Part shown: one piece after another, positions 1 to 10,390 of the stretch
Numbering within the stretch: position 1 is the first letter of the stretch
Layout of the letters: each line of letters begins with the position of its first letter
NCBI GenBank assembly: GCA_047967505.1
Contig: CM106538.1
Direction: 5' to 3' (one strand)
Source: Dipteris shenzhenensis
Lineage: Eukaryota > Polypodiophyta > Polypodiopsida > Gleicheniales
Length of the DNA stretch: 64,000 bases
The notes under the pieces: generated by a model
What the model was told of the DNA's origin: nothing
Databases searched by the model: none
The model's input: the letters and a program-made list of their open reading frames with translations, nothing else
Position numbers and translations under genes: made by a program

Positions 1-98
1 CCTCCTCTCTTTTCTCCTTTTTCTCCTCTCTTTTTCTCTCTTTTTCCTCCTCTCTTTTCCTCTCTTTTCTTCTCTCTTTCCTTCTCTTTTTTCCCATG
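1..98. repeat. pyrimidine-rich CTCTTTTCC low-complexity tract
   Basis: Imperfect CTCTTTTCC and CTCTCTTTT units. It is the reverse complement in composition of the purine-rich satellite inside CACTA-2 (41280-42780). It may be an inverted remnant of the same internal satellite. Confidence 0.7.
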
Positions 99-330
99 TG
101 AAGCTTCAATAGCCTACCATTGAGCAAACAGATACAGACTTCTGTCACTCTAATTCAAAGAATGCAGGAGTCTGTAAATGTTTGCTCAATGTCAGGCTGT
201 AGGATTCTAAGCTTGCTCAATGTCTTACAGGTATTCTAAGCTGTAGGATTAGTGACATGACTTCTTTGTTGCTTTGAGAATCATCATTATTCAAAGCCTA
301 TGTATGTCTAAATTGTGATAGGTTACTCCA
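99..330 (+). other. scrambled CACTA intron-derived segment
   Basis: Bases around 218-283 match the CACTA-2 intron near 45807-45907 (GTCTTACAGGTATTCTAAG and GACATGACTTCTTTGTTGC). Immediately after, 276-330 matches CACTA-2 44267-44365, which lies upstream in the intact order. A downstream segment has therefore been joined in front of the exon. The stretch 99-215 contains short repeats of TTGCTCAATGTC and no gene. Confidence 0.55.
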
Positions 331-1306
331 GAAGATGTTGCCTGCACCAAATACCATGCCCACATCAAGAGATGAAGCGAAGAAGATGCTAACAATGGTG
401 GGTATGGATTATGATACCATCCATGCTTGTCGTAGTGACTGTATTCTCTTTCGTCGTGAGCATGGAGATTTGGTTAGCTGTCCGAAGTGTGGGGAACAAT
501 GATATAGAGATGACTTGCAGGGTGAGTAGATACGGTAAAGGTCTTGAGACACTTTCCCATCATTGCAAGAATACAGCACATGTTCCGATGCAAATCCATA
601 GCGGAGTTGATGACTTGGCATGCATCTCATCGGTCCACTGATGACACATTGAGGATTCTCGGAGATTGTGTAGCTTGGAAGCACAAAGATAATCAATGGC
701 CGGACTTTGCAAGGGAGCCACACAACTTACATCTTGGGCTCGTCCATGGCGTGAATCCTTTTGGGTTATGCTCAACATCTTGGTCGACATGGCCCATAGA
801 CTTGGTGAATTACAATATCCCACCATGGCTCACAAATAAAGAAGGGACACCTCATTCTTGTACTACTTGTGCCAGGGAAGTACAAGGCCAAAAATATGGA
901 CGTGTACATGGCACCTTTGATAGAAGAGTTATAGATCTTATGAAGAGGAGTGCGGGTCTTTGATATTTCCAGAGCTCCTAGACATACCAGTGATATTTTG
1001 GTCAGGGGTATCTTGATGTGGACCATGCATGACTACCCAAGATATGGAGAGTGCGTAGGTACGTGGTTGTGTCTTTACATGTATAATATAGGATTATGCT
1101 TTTATGACTCTCTTTTGCATGCATGTCTTATACTAACACATTCATGCACGTGTGCAAGACTTGGAGAAGACTTGTTACAAGTGGGTACGATGCTTGTCCT
1201 ATTTGTGGTCCGGGTTTTGATTGCACGATACTCCAAACATATGAGGAAAAATGTTTATGAAGGTCATGCTCGATACCTTCCGCTGGAACATCTCGCGCGT
1301 GGAGGT
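331..1306 (+). pseudogene. TNP2-type CACTA transposase fragment (tnpD-like)
   Basis: TNP2 is the catalytic transposase domain of plant CACTA elements. Visible in order: the start of the domain (TVGMDYDTIHACRSDCILF), a CPKCGE zinc-type pair, the hallmark VNPFGLCSTSWSTWP near 755-795, NYNIPPWL, and ILVRGILMWTMHDYPRYGE near 1000-1045. The frame changes several times and there is a stop near 961. A short intron-like stretch 1050-1150 precedes CTCARLGE and YSKHMRKNVYEGHARYLPLEHLARGG. The domain then ends abruptly at about 1306, where it is fused to DUF4218. No functional protein can be made. Confidence 0.85.
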
Positions 1307-1640
1307 CTCGAGCAGTTTATGAAAACTTTGAAGCGATTTGTAAGACAAAGAGAAAGACCAAAAGCAAGCATGGCAGAGGGATGGCTTGTGCAAGAGTCAT
1401 TAGTATATATCACGGAGTTTCTTGTATCCACGGATCCCGATATGCCGGAAGCTTAGCATAACAAGGATAATGATAGCATTGTTGGCGAGGTTCCCCAAGG
1501 AAAAGGGATTGAAAGAAAGATGAGCGAAGAGCAAATGGAGGCATTCAATAAGTTTTGTATCCTCAATAGCAAGGAGATACAGAAGTGGATTGAGAGAATA
1601 TATGAAAAAGAATAAATGCAAGGACGAGATTCAGAGTAAT
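1307..1640 (+). pseudogene. DUF4218 fragment of CACTA-1 transposase
   Basis: The DUF4218 signature is clear: LEQFMKTLKRFVRQ, MAEGWLVQESLVYITEFL, then a stop (TAG near 1454) where CACTA-2 reads AWHNKDDD. Sequence continues as GEVPQGKGIERKMSEEQME to about 1610. This domain sits C-terminal to TNP2 in plant CACTA proteins; its role is not established. The first ~930 bp relative to CACTA-2 (45348-46278) are absent, so TNP2 is joined directly into the middle of this domain. Confidence 0.85.
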
Positions 1641-2770
1641 GTACAGGCAATCACAACCATATCCACGGGATCTCGCCCTTCTCCCCACTCACATGTCACT
1701 TGATTGGCTACAACTAGCTCTACGTAAAGCCAAACATGATGGAGAGACAATAAATGAACGCGAGCGAGAGTTATCATCTGGACGTATGATGCATGTAAGT
1801 TTCTTACCTCTTGACGTAATTAAGTAATTATTTGTGGCAATATACACTATAAAATAGATGCATCTTCATTGTTTTAATGATGCTCTTTTGCAGTACAAAA
1901 AGTATAGTGCATTATGGTCATATGGATGACATTTGTGCATGGAACGCATCGATTCGAAGAGAGTCACATATGATTGTGGAGTCATGGCTAACTTCACACA
2001 AGATAGCCAAGCAAGTGCTTCGGATACCAATCTTCTCTCCTCACAATTGGATTATTGTGGAACCATACACGAAATCTATGAAATTGATTTTAGACGATTT
2101 AGTATTTTCATTTTTGATGTAAAATGGTTTAGAACTATTTACAATGGTCCCCATGCGACAGTGAGAAAAGACAGTAGTAGTTTCTTTGCAATAGACTCCA
2201 CCAAACTTTGGACCGATGAAAGTGATACTTTTGTTCTTCCCGAGCATTGTGAGCAGGTGCATATTAATGATTTAATTAATCGAAGCTTTCGTTTTTGAAG
2301 ATCCATTGATACATGTACTTAAACATAATTTCATATATGTAATTGATGGCATTTGGCACCCATCTTCAATATAGGTGGTTTTTCACCTGGATCGTTTCAA
2401 TCCAAGATGGTGGTACGTGATCTAAGTTGCACCACAAAGTAAGCAAATTTTTGAAGATAGAGATGTGGATATGGAGATGCCACTACCAATGCCAGATCCA
2501 ATTGATCCAGATGGATCTAGCGAAGAAGATGAAGATCACAATATGAGCGAAGAGGAAGATGCGCATAATGACATCGTACAGGAGGAAGATGGAGATCACG
2601 ATATTGAGGAAGAAGATGACGATCATCAAGAATCACGATCAAGTACTCTTAGGTGAACGTATGATGCTAGAGTACGATGATGATATAGGAGATCAACTCG
2701 GTATAGAGTTAGAGATAAACTTGTTTGGCACGTTAGACTTGGGTCAGATGAAGCCATTGATGTAAATGCT
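1641..2770 (+). pseudogene. DUF4216 and acidic C-terminal exons of CACTA-1
   Basis: After a spacer with MSLDWLQLALRKAKHDGETI (1696-1800) a further exon begins near 1893. It carries TYDCGVMANFTQDSQASA, EIDFRRFSIFIFDVKWF and GPHATVRKDSSSFFAIDSTK, the DUF4216 pattern found downstream of DUF4218 in CACTA transposases. It runs to about 2260, followed by an intron-like stretch and a last exon (about 2375-2770) with DRFNPRWWYVI and a strongly acidic tail (MDMEMPLPMPDP, then many E/D/H). Frames are partly broken. CACTA-2 has the same layout at 46875-47770. Confidence 0.8.
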
Positions 2771-2944
2771 CTTCATTGATTTTTTTCATCTCAAACTTGG
2801 ACATGAATATATGAGCTTCAAAGGCATGATGTACATGCTCTTGTACTTTTATTCTCTCAAAGGATCAAACATGTATGAAAAGGAAAAAAAAATTGTCATT
2901 AGGAAAAACTATCTTTTAAGGTCAGTATGAGAAAAAACACTCTG

Positions 2945-3150
2945 TAAAATGCTCGTAAAATGTCGCTATAGGAAATTGTCTCAATGTTGCTATATGGCGA
3001 CCGTTCACAAGTCTAATAAGTGTCGCTATATAGAGACCATTTACAAGTCTAATAAGTGTCGCTATATCTAGCGACACTCTTTAAACGTTGCTATATAGCG
3101 AGGTTTGCCTAAATTTGCTATATAGCGACACTGAATGAATCTCGCTTTGA
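2945..3150. repeat. right subterminal palindrome array of CACTA-1
   Basis: About seven imperfect copies of a motif centred on CGCTATATAGCG, at roughly 2962, 2990, 3025, 3058, 3090 and 3117. The consensus is the 16-base palindrome GTCGCTATATAGCGAC. In En/Spm-type elements such subterminal repeats bind the element's own TnpA-like protein; that role here is inferred from the family. Confidence 0.85.
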
Positions 3151-3225
3151 TTACCGATGATTAGCGCCCTGCACGTGCTAATTGTCGATCCTTAAGCATC
3201 GAAATAGGACCCATGTGTAGTAGTG

Positions 3226-3297
3226 AGAGAGAGAGAGAGTGTGCGAGAGGGGAATGGGGGAGAGAGAGAGAGAGAGAGAGAGATAGAGAGAGAGAGA
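3226..3297. repeat. GA microsatellite
   Basis: GAGAGA tract with short interruptions, directly abutting the right end of CACTA-1. Confidence 0.95.
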
Positions 3298-3955
3298 TGC
3301 ATAGAGAAGATGTGTAGAGAATCAACTTCGTTTGTGCTAATGTGTATCATTTAACACATGCTATCTTGACTGGATAGCATGCTTGCATCAATCCAACGGT
3401 TCCATAGAGACTTGCACCTTGGCAATATCTTCATCTTGCTGAATTTAACTTCAAATGGTGCATGTCAAGTTGTAGTCATTGATTGGGGAATGGGACAAGA
3501 TATTTCATAGAATTGTAGAAAAGGCCTTCAAAAAAATGAAGTACCTATAGGATGAGAGGGGGGGATTGGGCATGGCAGGTTCTCCCTTGCAAGAAATACC
3601 GTGCTTGAAAACACACTTGCACCAAACTTACAAATTTTTGCACTGTAAGGGGATATAGTCCACAATTTGACATGTTTTCCCTTGGTTGGATTATCACAAA
3701 AATGGTGCTTTTTTATTTTTTGATTCCCATGAATACTTCACCTTGGATGTTTGCATGCATAACAATGCACTTTTGTTGTCCATTTTGACACACGTTGGTC
3801 ATAAGATGATGGTAGAAACCCCATCAGAGAGGATTGTACACTTTCAAGAAGATAATGTGGAAACTTCATATATAATGTTGTGATGGGAAGTTGGCCATGT
3901 ATCCCATTATAGAAATGAAGCTTTCTATAAATCTTGCACAGTAGTATATGAAGGC
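3298..3955. other. gene-free stretch
   Basis: AT-rich sequence. A 65-codon open frame at 3686-3883 has no recognisable motif and no supporting context, so I do not call it. An imperfect ATGCTATC / GATAGCAT pair lies near 3358-3381. Confidence 0.6.
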
Positions 3956-4207
3956 AAATTCTTTATACATACATTTGTTACGAAGATGTAATAAAATCAC
4001 ATCTATTTTGGATTCGTTAATGATGATGTAATGAAATCACATCTATTTCTGATTGGAGAATCATTCATACCATTTGGAAATACAAATTCTTTATACATAC
4101 ATTTGTTATGATGATGTAATAAAATCACATCTATTTTGGATTCGTTACGATGATGTAATGAAATTACATCTATTTTTGATTGGAGAATCATTTATACCAT
4201 TTGGAAA
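3956..4207. repeat. 128-bp tandem duplication containing GATGT...ACATC palindromes
   Basis: Two tandem copies start at 3956 and 4084 (both AAATTCTTTATACATACATT). Each copy contains two occurrences of the near-palindrome GATGTAATRAAATYACATC, so there are four within 250 bp. No coding potential. Confidence 0.9.
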
Positions 4208-4267
4208 ATTTTATCATAGCACTATGGTGATGAACCGATGTCAAGAAAGCCATTGGTTACTCTAAGA

Positions 4268-4383
4268 CATGGCTCCATTAGTGGTGGGTAGATATGGGAG
4301 TCATTTTTTAGATGAGCAACAATGCTAGAATCCTCTCTTGGCCCCCCCTTCCCCCACCTCCCTCCCTCCCTCCCTCCCTCCCT

Positions 4384-4426
<43 letters not shown>

Positions 4427-4450
4427 TGTGTGTGTGTGTGGGTGTGGTGC
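4268..4450. repeat. microsatellite-anchored repeat, copy 1
   Basis: It starts at GGCTCCATTAGTGG, continues through GTCATTTTTTAGA and AATCCTCTCT, and runs into CCTCC, CT and GT microsatellites (4345-4445). The same series of words recurs at 6719 and 6930. No gene. Confidence 0.65.
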
Positions 4451-4669
4451 ATGCATGTGCGCGTGTGCTGACGAGTGTGCACATGTACACATGCAAGTTG
4501 AATTGTGATGACAAACTTTTCACGTTCAAGAAAAACTAGATGTGCATTCGAGTACTTGTGGGCCAAGGGATCTACTATTATAGCATGTCTATTATAGTGA
4601 TCTTTAATCCACTTCACTCTATAGAAACCTTGGATCCACTTCACTTTATGCTTAGAAAGAGCAAACACA

Positions 4670-4716
<47 letters not shown>

Positions 4717-4945
4717 TAGATCAGTTACTACTTAAGTAGAAATGTATGCCAATGCAATACAAGCATGAACTCTCTTCATCAGAGTCATTTTGCTTGCTTT
4801 GCAATTTCCTGTGTCTCTACATGTCCTCACTCACTCCTTTAATCATCTTGCTATAGATTATGTTGTTTTGCTCCGTTTCTCTTTTATGCTTCATTTTATT
4901 CTCCTTTATAACTTCTCTCTACCTACTCGGGATGGGATTAATACC
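4670..4945. repeat. dispersed direct repeat, copy 1, starting in a CT tract
   Basis: From the (CT)n tract through AACTAGATCAGTTACTACTTAAG to TACTCGGGATGGGAT. It is nearly identical to 6300-6560, with only scattered differences by eye. The open frame at 4790-5056 overlaps it but has no known domain. Confidence 0.9.
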
Positions 4946-6295
4946 TCAACTACCTTCTTGAGATCCATGTTTTCATACTCCTATTCTCTAGTGATAGCAT
5001 GCTTAGTCTATTTATGCAAAGTTTTGCATAGTGTTTCTTCTCATCTAGAAATATGAAAAATTGGCTTGCTTTTCTTATAAATTTTAAATTTATAGTAAAA
5101 TTGTATTTTGCATGCAAAAAGTAATTTCGTTTGGAAAAAAACCTTAGAAAAAACCTAACAAACATACCATGAAAAGATATTTTTTCTTTGAGAATGGAGT
5201 GGAGCTTTATTACTCTTTTCCTCCATTGGCACCAACCCCACTCTCTCCATGGACCTTGAAGGAAAGGTGAATGCAATAACAAATCCAAAACTTTTAGGGG
5301 CAATCATCCAAGATAATGCAAGATATATAAGAGCACCAATAGCTTCACCACCATTTCACATGTCAATTAGGTACAAGTATATCCCACATACACGGAAACA
5401 ACAGACCAACAAGATGTCTGATGTTTATTCAAGGACCAGAGAGTGGAGTGCACAAGATAGTAACTGTACACTATGTTGTATTAAACATAAACATGAATCA
5501 TATACATGAATGCCTTTGGGTTAGGATTAGGGTTTGGCCCTTTGCCCTTATGGTATGGCGCAATTTACACCATCCTTATCATCCTCTCTCAAATTGCATT
5601 GGATAGGTGGAGGGTGCATGTATGAGATCTCTTTGTGGTTTTTGTTTGGTGCATATGATGAAACCATAACTAGAAAAGAAAACTAAAAATAATGAGAGGA
5701 GTATGTGCATGTGTGATCTTAGTGACTATGCAACAAAAGTTTGTACAATGAGCACAGATTATAAGATGATGCACATAGTAACATGCATTTCCCCCTTGTA
5801 GGTTGTAGGTCATCCTTTGTCTTTGGAAACAACACTAGAAAATGGGCCTAACAGAAGAGGAGAAAATATGTATAAAATGAAGTCCGCCTAGACTAGTAAA
5901 TCAAAAGATGTCTATGAATGACTGGCCTATGACAACATGCTAAACATGTCAAATCTATACATGCCATAAATTGATGTTGACTCCAAAGCTACTTTGTCAA
6001 AGATCCATAGAATTTTGTATGTGATGTTGATCAGTGCAACTGTGAAGGAATAACCTCCTAGGTAGTGACAAACAAGGGTAACACCAACCAAAAAGAACTA
6101 ACAACACTATTTAAGGCATGTTGCAGTAGAGTAATCTCTATCATATCATGTGAAGTTGAAGAAGATCTAGGGGTTGCACAAAAGTAGGGGCCATGCAAAT
6201 ATGGTACTATGATATGCACAAGACGCTTCATAAACTGACAAGGCATGGAAGCATGTCACACTAGTGGAATGCACAATTGTCATGAGCTAAAGGTG
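4946..6295. other. gene-free stretch
   Basis: Several short open frames occur on both strands (for example 5249-5509 plus and 6058-6246 minus) but none shows a domain, a plausible intron structure or conservation with another copy here. Nothing else recognised. Confidence 0.55.
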
Positions 6296-6565
6296 ATCTC
6301 TCCCTCTCCCTCTCTCTCTCTCTCTCTCAACTAGAACTAGATCAGTTACTACTTAAGCAAAAATGTATGCCAATGCAATACAAGCATGAAATCTCTTCAT
6401 CAGAGCATGTTGCTTGCTTTGCAATTTCTTGTGTCTCTACATGTCCTCACTCACTCCTTTAATCATCTTGCTTTAGATTATGTTGTTTTACTCTGTTTCT
6501 CGTTTATGCTTCATTTTATTCTCCTTTATGACTACTCTCTACCTACTTGGGATGGGATAATGTGA
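6296..6565. repeat. dispersed direct repeat, copy 2, starting in a CT tract
   Basis: Second copy of the repeat at 4670-4945, in the same orientation and again starting in (CT)n; similarity stops at GGGATGGGAT on both sides. Confidence 0.9.
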
Positions 6566-6657
6566 TCTATGATGTCAAAAGAGTCTCAAAATGAGATAGG
6601 AGCAATGAGTGGCGAGGATAATGAAAGCAAGGATGACGATGGAGAGGATGTAGCCTT

Positions 6658-6680
6658 AGGAGAGAGAGAGACAGACGCAC

Positions 6681-6723
<43 letters not shown>

Positions 6724-6835
6724 TCCATAAATGTGTAGGTTTGGAGGTGGTTATGTGGTTGTCACTTTTTAGACAAGGAACATGGAGGAAACGATGGTGA
6801 AATCCTCTCTCATCCCTCCCCCCCTTGCTCACGTG
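6658..6835. repeat. GA microsatellite and microsatellite-anchored repeat, copy 2
   Basis: (GA)n at 6660-6719, then GGCTCCATAAATGTG, GTCACTTTTTAGACAAGGAACATGG and AAATCCTCTCTC before a poly-C/CATG tract. Words and order match 4268 and 6930. Confidence 0.7.
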
Positions 6836-6924
6836 CGCATGCATGCATGCACTTTATGTGCATGAGCACTCCTTTTTTGACATGCGGCCCCCCCCAAAAC
6901 AAAAACCAACCGGAGCTCATCATG

Positions 6925-6999
6925 CGGGTGACCTTTTTTAGACAGGCAACATGGAGGCTACAATGGTTAACTCCTCTCTCGTCCCTCACACACACACAC

Positions 7000-7077
<78 letters not shown>

Positions 7078-7080
7078 TTT
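6925..7080. repeat. microsatellite-anchored repeat, copy 3, with CA-CT-CA tract
   Basis: GTGACCTTTTTTAGACAGG, CAACATGGAGGC and TTAACTCCTCTCTCGTCCC, then (CA)n, (CT)n and (CA)n to 7075. Open frames across it on both strands only reflect the dinucleotide repeats. Confidence 0.8.
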
Positions 7081-8095
7081 TGTAAGTGCGTGCATGCACA
7101 CAATCCCGTAGTCAATTTGATGCAATGTTGGCTACTTCCAATTGCCCTTCCAAACCAGCCCCCATGCATCTCGTTCACTCGCTCTCACTCTTTGTATCTC
7201 CCTCTCCACACACACACACTTTTTTAGTGAAAATTTTGTTGCTTTAGATTACAAGAGAGCTTCCTAGAAAGGGCCATGCATGCCTGTTGGATCCCTTGCA
7301 AATGGGAAACACACACATATGGCGCGCGCACACACACACACACACACACTTGCAAGTCCATTCATGGAGGGCAAATGAAATCAATCTTTTTATTAGGAAA
7401 CACACACATACACTGGCTACAATCGTTGAGGTCCCAAAAAATATACCCACTATATCGTGTGTTTTTAGGTGTGAATTGGCCAAGATGACACGATTGCATT
7501 AGGTCAATTTAAATTGCATGCACATGGGCATTTTGGGTGTTGCCCCTTCCCCTTAGCATTTACATGCACTAACGAAATTAAAACAAGACACTTTACAATT
7601 TCAAAACGAAAAATATCATAAGTAGTACTAAAAAAGAATTGTAATATATACATCTTCATATCCAAAAGATGTTTTGATTACAAAGAAGATGCTCTTTTTG
7701 GGGCCTCAAGAGACCTAATGTGATTGATTGGATACCCCTTCTCATGCTGGTGACCCTCTTTTGTGAATAATGCAAAGATGTGCATCTTCATACAATGGCA
7801 CCAAAAGTTGCTTGCAAAATAGTGAGATTGTGACTTGGATGTGCAAGCCATTCTTTGCTCCCTTTTCTCCCCCAAAACATGTGAATAGAGCTTCACAATC
7901 AATGGACTTGCGTTCTTTTGGAATTCTTTATGTCATAAAGGACATTCATGCATGGCTTGTTGCCCATCAAATGCCTTCATACGTGGCCTCTTGCAATTTC
8001 CCCTTGGTACATTCTACCTCTACCCCCTACACCCACTGCACCTTTTCCTCCATCACCATTGGCTCCTATTCCATCCCTACTGTCTCCATGTTTTC
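7081..8095. other. gene-free stretch with short CA tracts
   Basis: CA tracts near 7207 and 7329-7350. The rest has no recognisable gene; the frames at 7678-7902 and 7770-8102 lack motifs. Confidence 0.55.
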
Positions 8096-8142
8096 CTTTT
8101 AGTTTTATAAGCAAACATGGATACACACATGCATACATGCAT

Positions 8143-8186
<44 letters not shown>

Positions 8187-8195
8187 ACATGCTTA
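8096..8195. repeat. CA/CATG microsatellite
   Basis: CATGCATAC-type units followed by a long CA run ending near 8190. Confidence 0.95.
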
Positions 8196-9651
8196 CCAGA
8201 GGGACATGTCCGATATCAAGGGGGTATACCCTCTATGACATCTAAATGGAGAAACCCCCTATACATTTCATTTTATCTCAGTACCATGGATATGATTGTA
8301 TATGCATACAGTAAAAATAAACACTAATATAAACATGAAAAAAAGAAAAAAAAGCGCATGGTGGATTGTATAGTTGAACACATAGGCGAATACCTTATGG
8401 AGGATGTATACACCTTAATAGATGTACACATGAATTTACATACTTTAATGACAGACAGACATGCTAAGATACACATAAATGTGTACAATAAGGGACCTTT
8501 GAAAGGATTTCAAGAATATATAGAGGATATGTGCGAATTAAAAATGAAACAACCACCACACTAAAAGAAATAGAGCTACAGCTGATGAAAATTGGAGGAG
8601 GCTGATAGACCCACTGAGATCCGAGTACGAAAAACGGGCAGTCTGGAATTAAGGCCTCCAATAGGTACGACCATAACCTGAAGGTTAGTGCTCCACCTTG
8701 AGGAGAGGTGTGCTTTAATTTCTTTTCCCACCCCAAGAGGGCACACAGGGAATGTAGAAGGCCCTCTACCCAAAGCTCTGAATTACGAATTCACAGAGAT
8801 CGAGGTTTGCTAGAAGAAATCTAGGGAGGCAGTGAGACCACCCTGATCCCTGACTCCTCGACTGCAACAACCAACTAATAAGGACTTGGGAGCTGGAATC
8901 TAGCTCACAATGCGGAACGCGAGGGAGAGACCCTGCATGCATCGACTCCTGCACCACAGCTCCCCTACAGACCATTGGGCATATGGAGGCCCGAGGGCAT
9001 TCAGGTCAGTCACACACCTGATCACCCCACGCTATTCACCAGTTAAGTGGAAGGAGGGTTTGACCCCCCTAAACCTCCTTCTCTACCTCCAAAATATGAA
9101 CAGTTTGAGCGCTCATGAGAGCACAAAGAAGACTGATACTAGCCAAGAACCGCTTCTTCTCATGTTAAGCTAGCCCCAGGGAAAGGCCAGGAACTACCTA
9201 CGTGATAGCCGATATGCTATGCTTTTTTACTACATTAGCAACCACCACGATAGGAATAAAGGACTTGGGTGGAAAGGAAGGGCTGAGTGCTGGAATGCCA
9301 TCGAGCTCCATTGTTTGCACTTCCTCTCCCTACAGTTCTCTCCACTTCCAACGGACGAACGTTGTAAGAAATCGACCCCCCTCTAATACCAATTGCAATG
9401 GACAGCCTGAGCATTATAGGGATACTGTGAGGGCTTATGAAGGGACCTTGAACTATGAATAACCAGAGATATAGACTTACTTCTGTCTTTTCATGAATAC
9501 GCGAGTCACGTTATGAGTCGCCTCATGACGGAGGTCTAATGAGTTGCTAGAATACTACATGCGATAGATACCCCTTGGAGCTTTACATTTCACGTCATTC
9601 TCTATTGTTTACTACTATACGATACGCAACATAGGGCAAAGTGGCACTTCC
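8196..9651. other. non-coding relic left of CACTA-3
   Basis: There is no open gene. The style of the sequence (GC-richer, many GGGAG and CCTC words, a GAGACCYTGCATGCA word at 8928 that also occurs in repeat A at 27327) hints at a decayed element of the repeat A/B type. The similarity is too weak by eye to claim. Confidence 0.35.
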
Positions 9652-9667
9652 TACACAACAAGACAAA

Positions 9668-9965
9668 ACACCTATAGACGCGCACACAGACGTGTTTACT
9701 CAACTAAAAAAAAAACTTATGGGCGCGTCTATTTGCACGTCTATTAGTGCATTTACATACCTACGTCTAAAGGCACATCTACATAGTAGACAGATGCACC
9801 TATAGATGCACATATAGACATGTAAATAGATGCTCTGCTAGAAATTTTAAAAAACAGACAGACGCATCCATAAATGCATTTATAGACGCATTTATAGACG
9901 TGTTTGTAGACGTGTAAATAGATGCCTCTCGAACAGACATACGCGTATATAGACGCCCTGATATT
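9668..9965. repeat. left subterminal motif array of CACTA-3
   Basis: More than ten degenerate copies of TATAGACGC / GCGTCTA in both orientations. The consensus is the 14-base palindrome GCGTCTATAGACGC. Presumed binding sites of the element's TnpA-like protein, by analogy with En/Spm. Confidence 0.85.
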
Positions 9966-10390
9966 TTTTAAAATTTGTGTGCTTAAACAGAATGCTGTGT
10001 ATGTTGTGTATGCTATGTAGTTACAGGAATCCCATTTCCACATTGTGTAATTCAATTCTTACAGCCAACCGCATTTTAATTAGCACTCTTGCAAGCACGT
10101 CTATAGCCGACAATCACAATTCCAAATAAAACATTACAACTCCAAAACGTTTAGTTCACAAGGCATTAATTGATAGAACGTTGCACAATAAAATTGAAAG
10201 CCAAAAAAATAAAAAGAGTGTATATTAATTCATAGCTCAAAAAGTGCTTGTATGTACATATAGCATGAAGCTAAGCCATGTCTTGTGGCTTCAAGTACCA
10301 AAAATAATAGGAGCGTATATACAAGAGGCACGAAGCCAATCTAGTGGCTTTAAGTACAAAAAAGAGTAGCTAGCACTACTTCTACGACTA

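Larger units (their letters stand above)
1..3225 (+). mobile_element. CACTA-1: 3' part of a CACTA (En/Spm) transposon, cut by the window start
   Basis: This is the right-hand part of a CACTA DNA transposon. The last bases (to 3225) read GTGTAGTAGTG, the inverse of the CACTAC terminus, and closely match the right end of CACTA-2 at 48174. Inside are relics of TNP2, DUF4218 and DUF4216 on the plus strand, then an acidic tail and a subterminal array. The coding part is collinear with CACTA-2 44365-47780 except for a deletion near 1307 and a scrambled left portion. AGA follows the end, but the left side is outside the window, so a target duplication cannot be tested. The element is non-functional: frameshifts, stops and a missing TNP2 C-terminal half. 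Confidence 0.88.
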
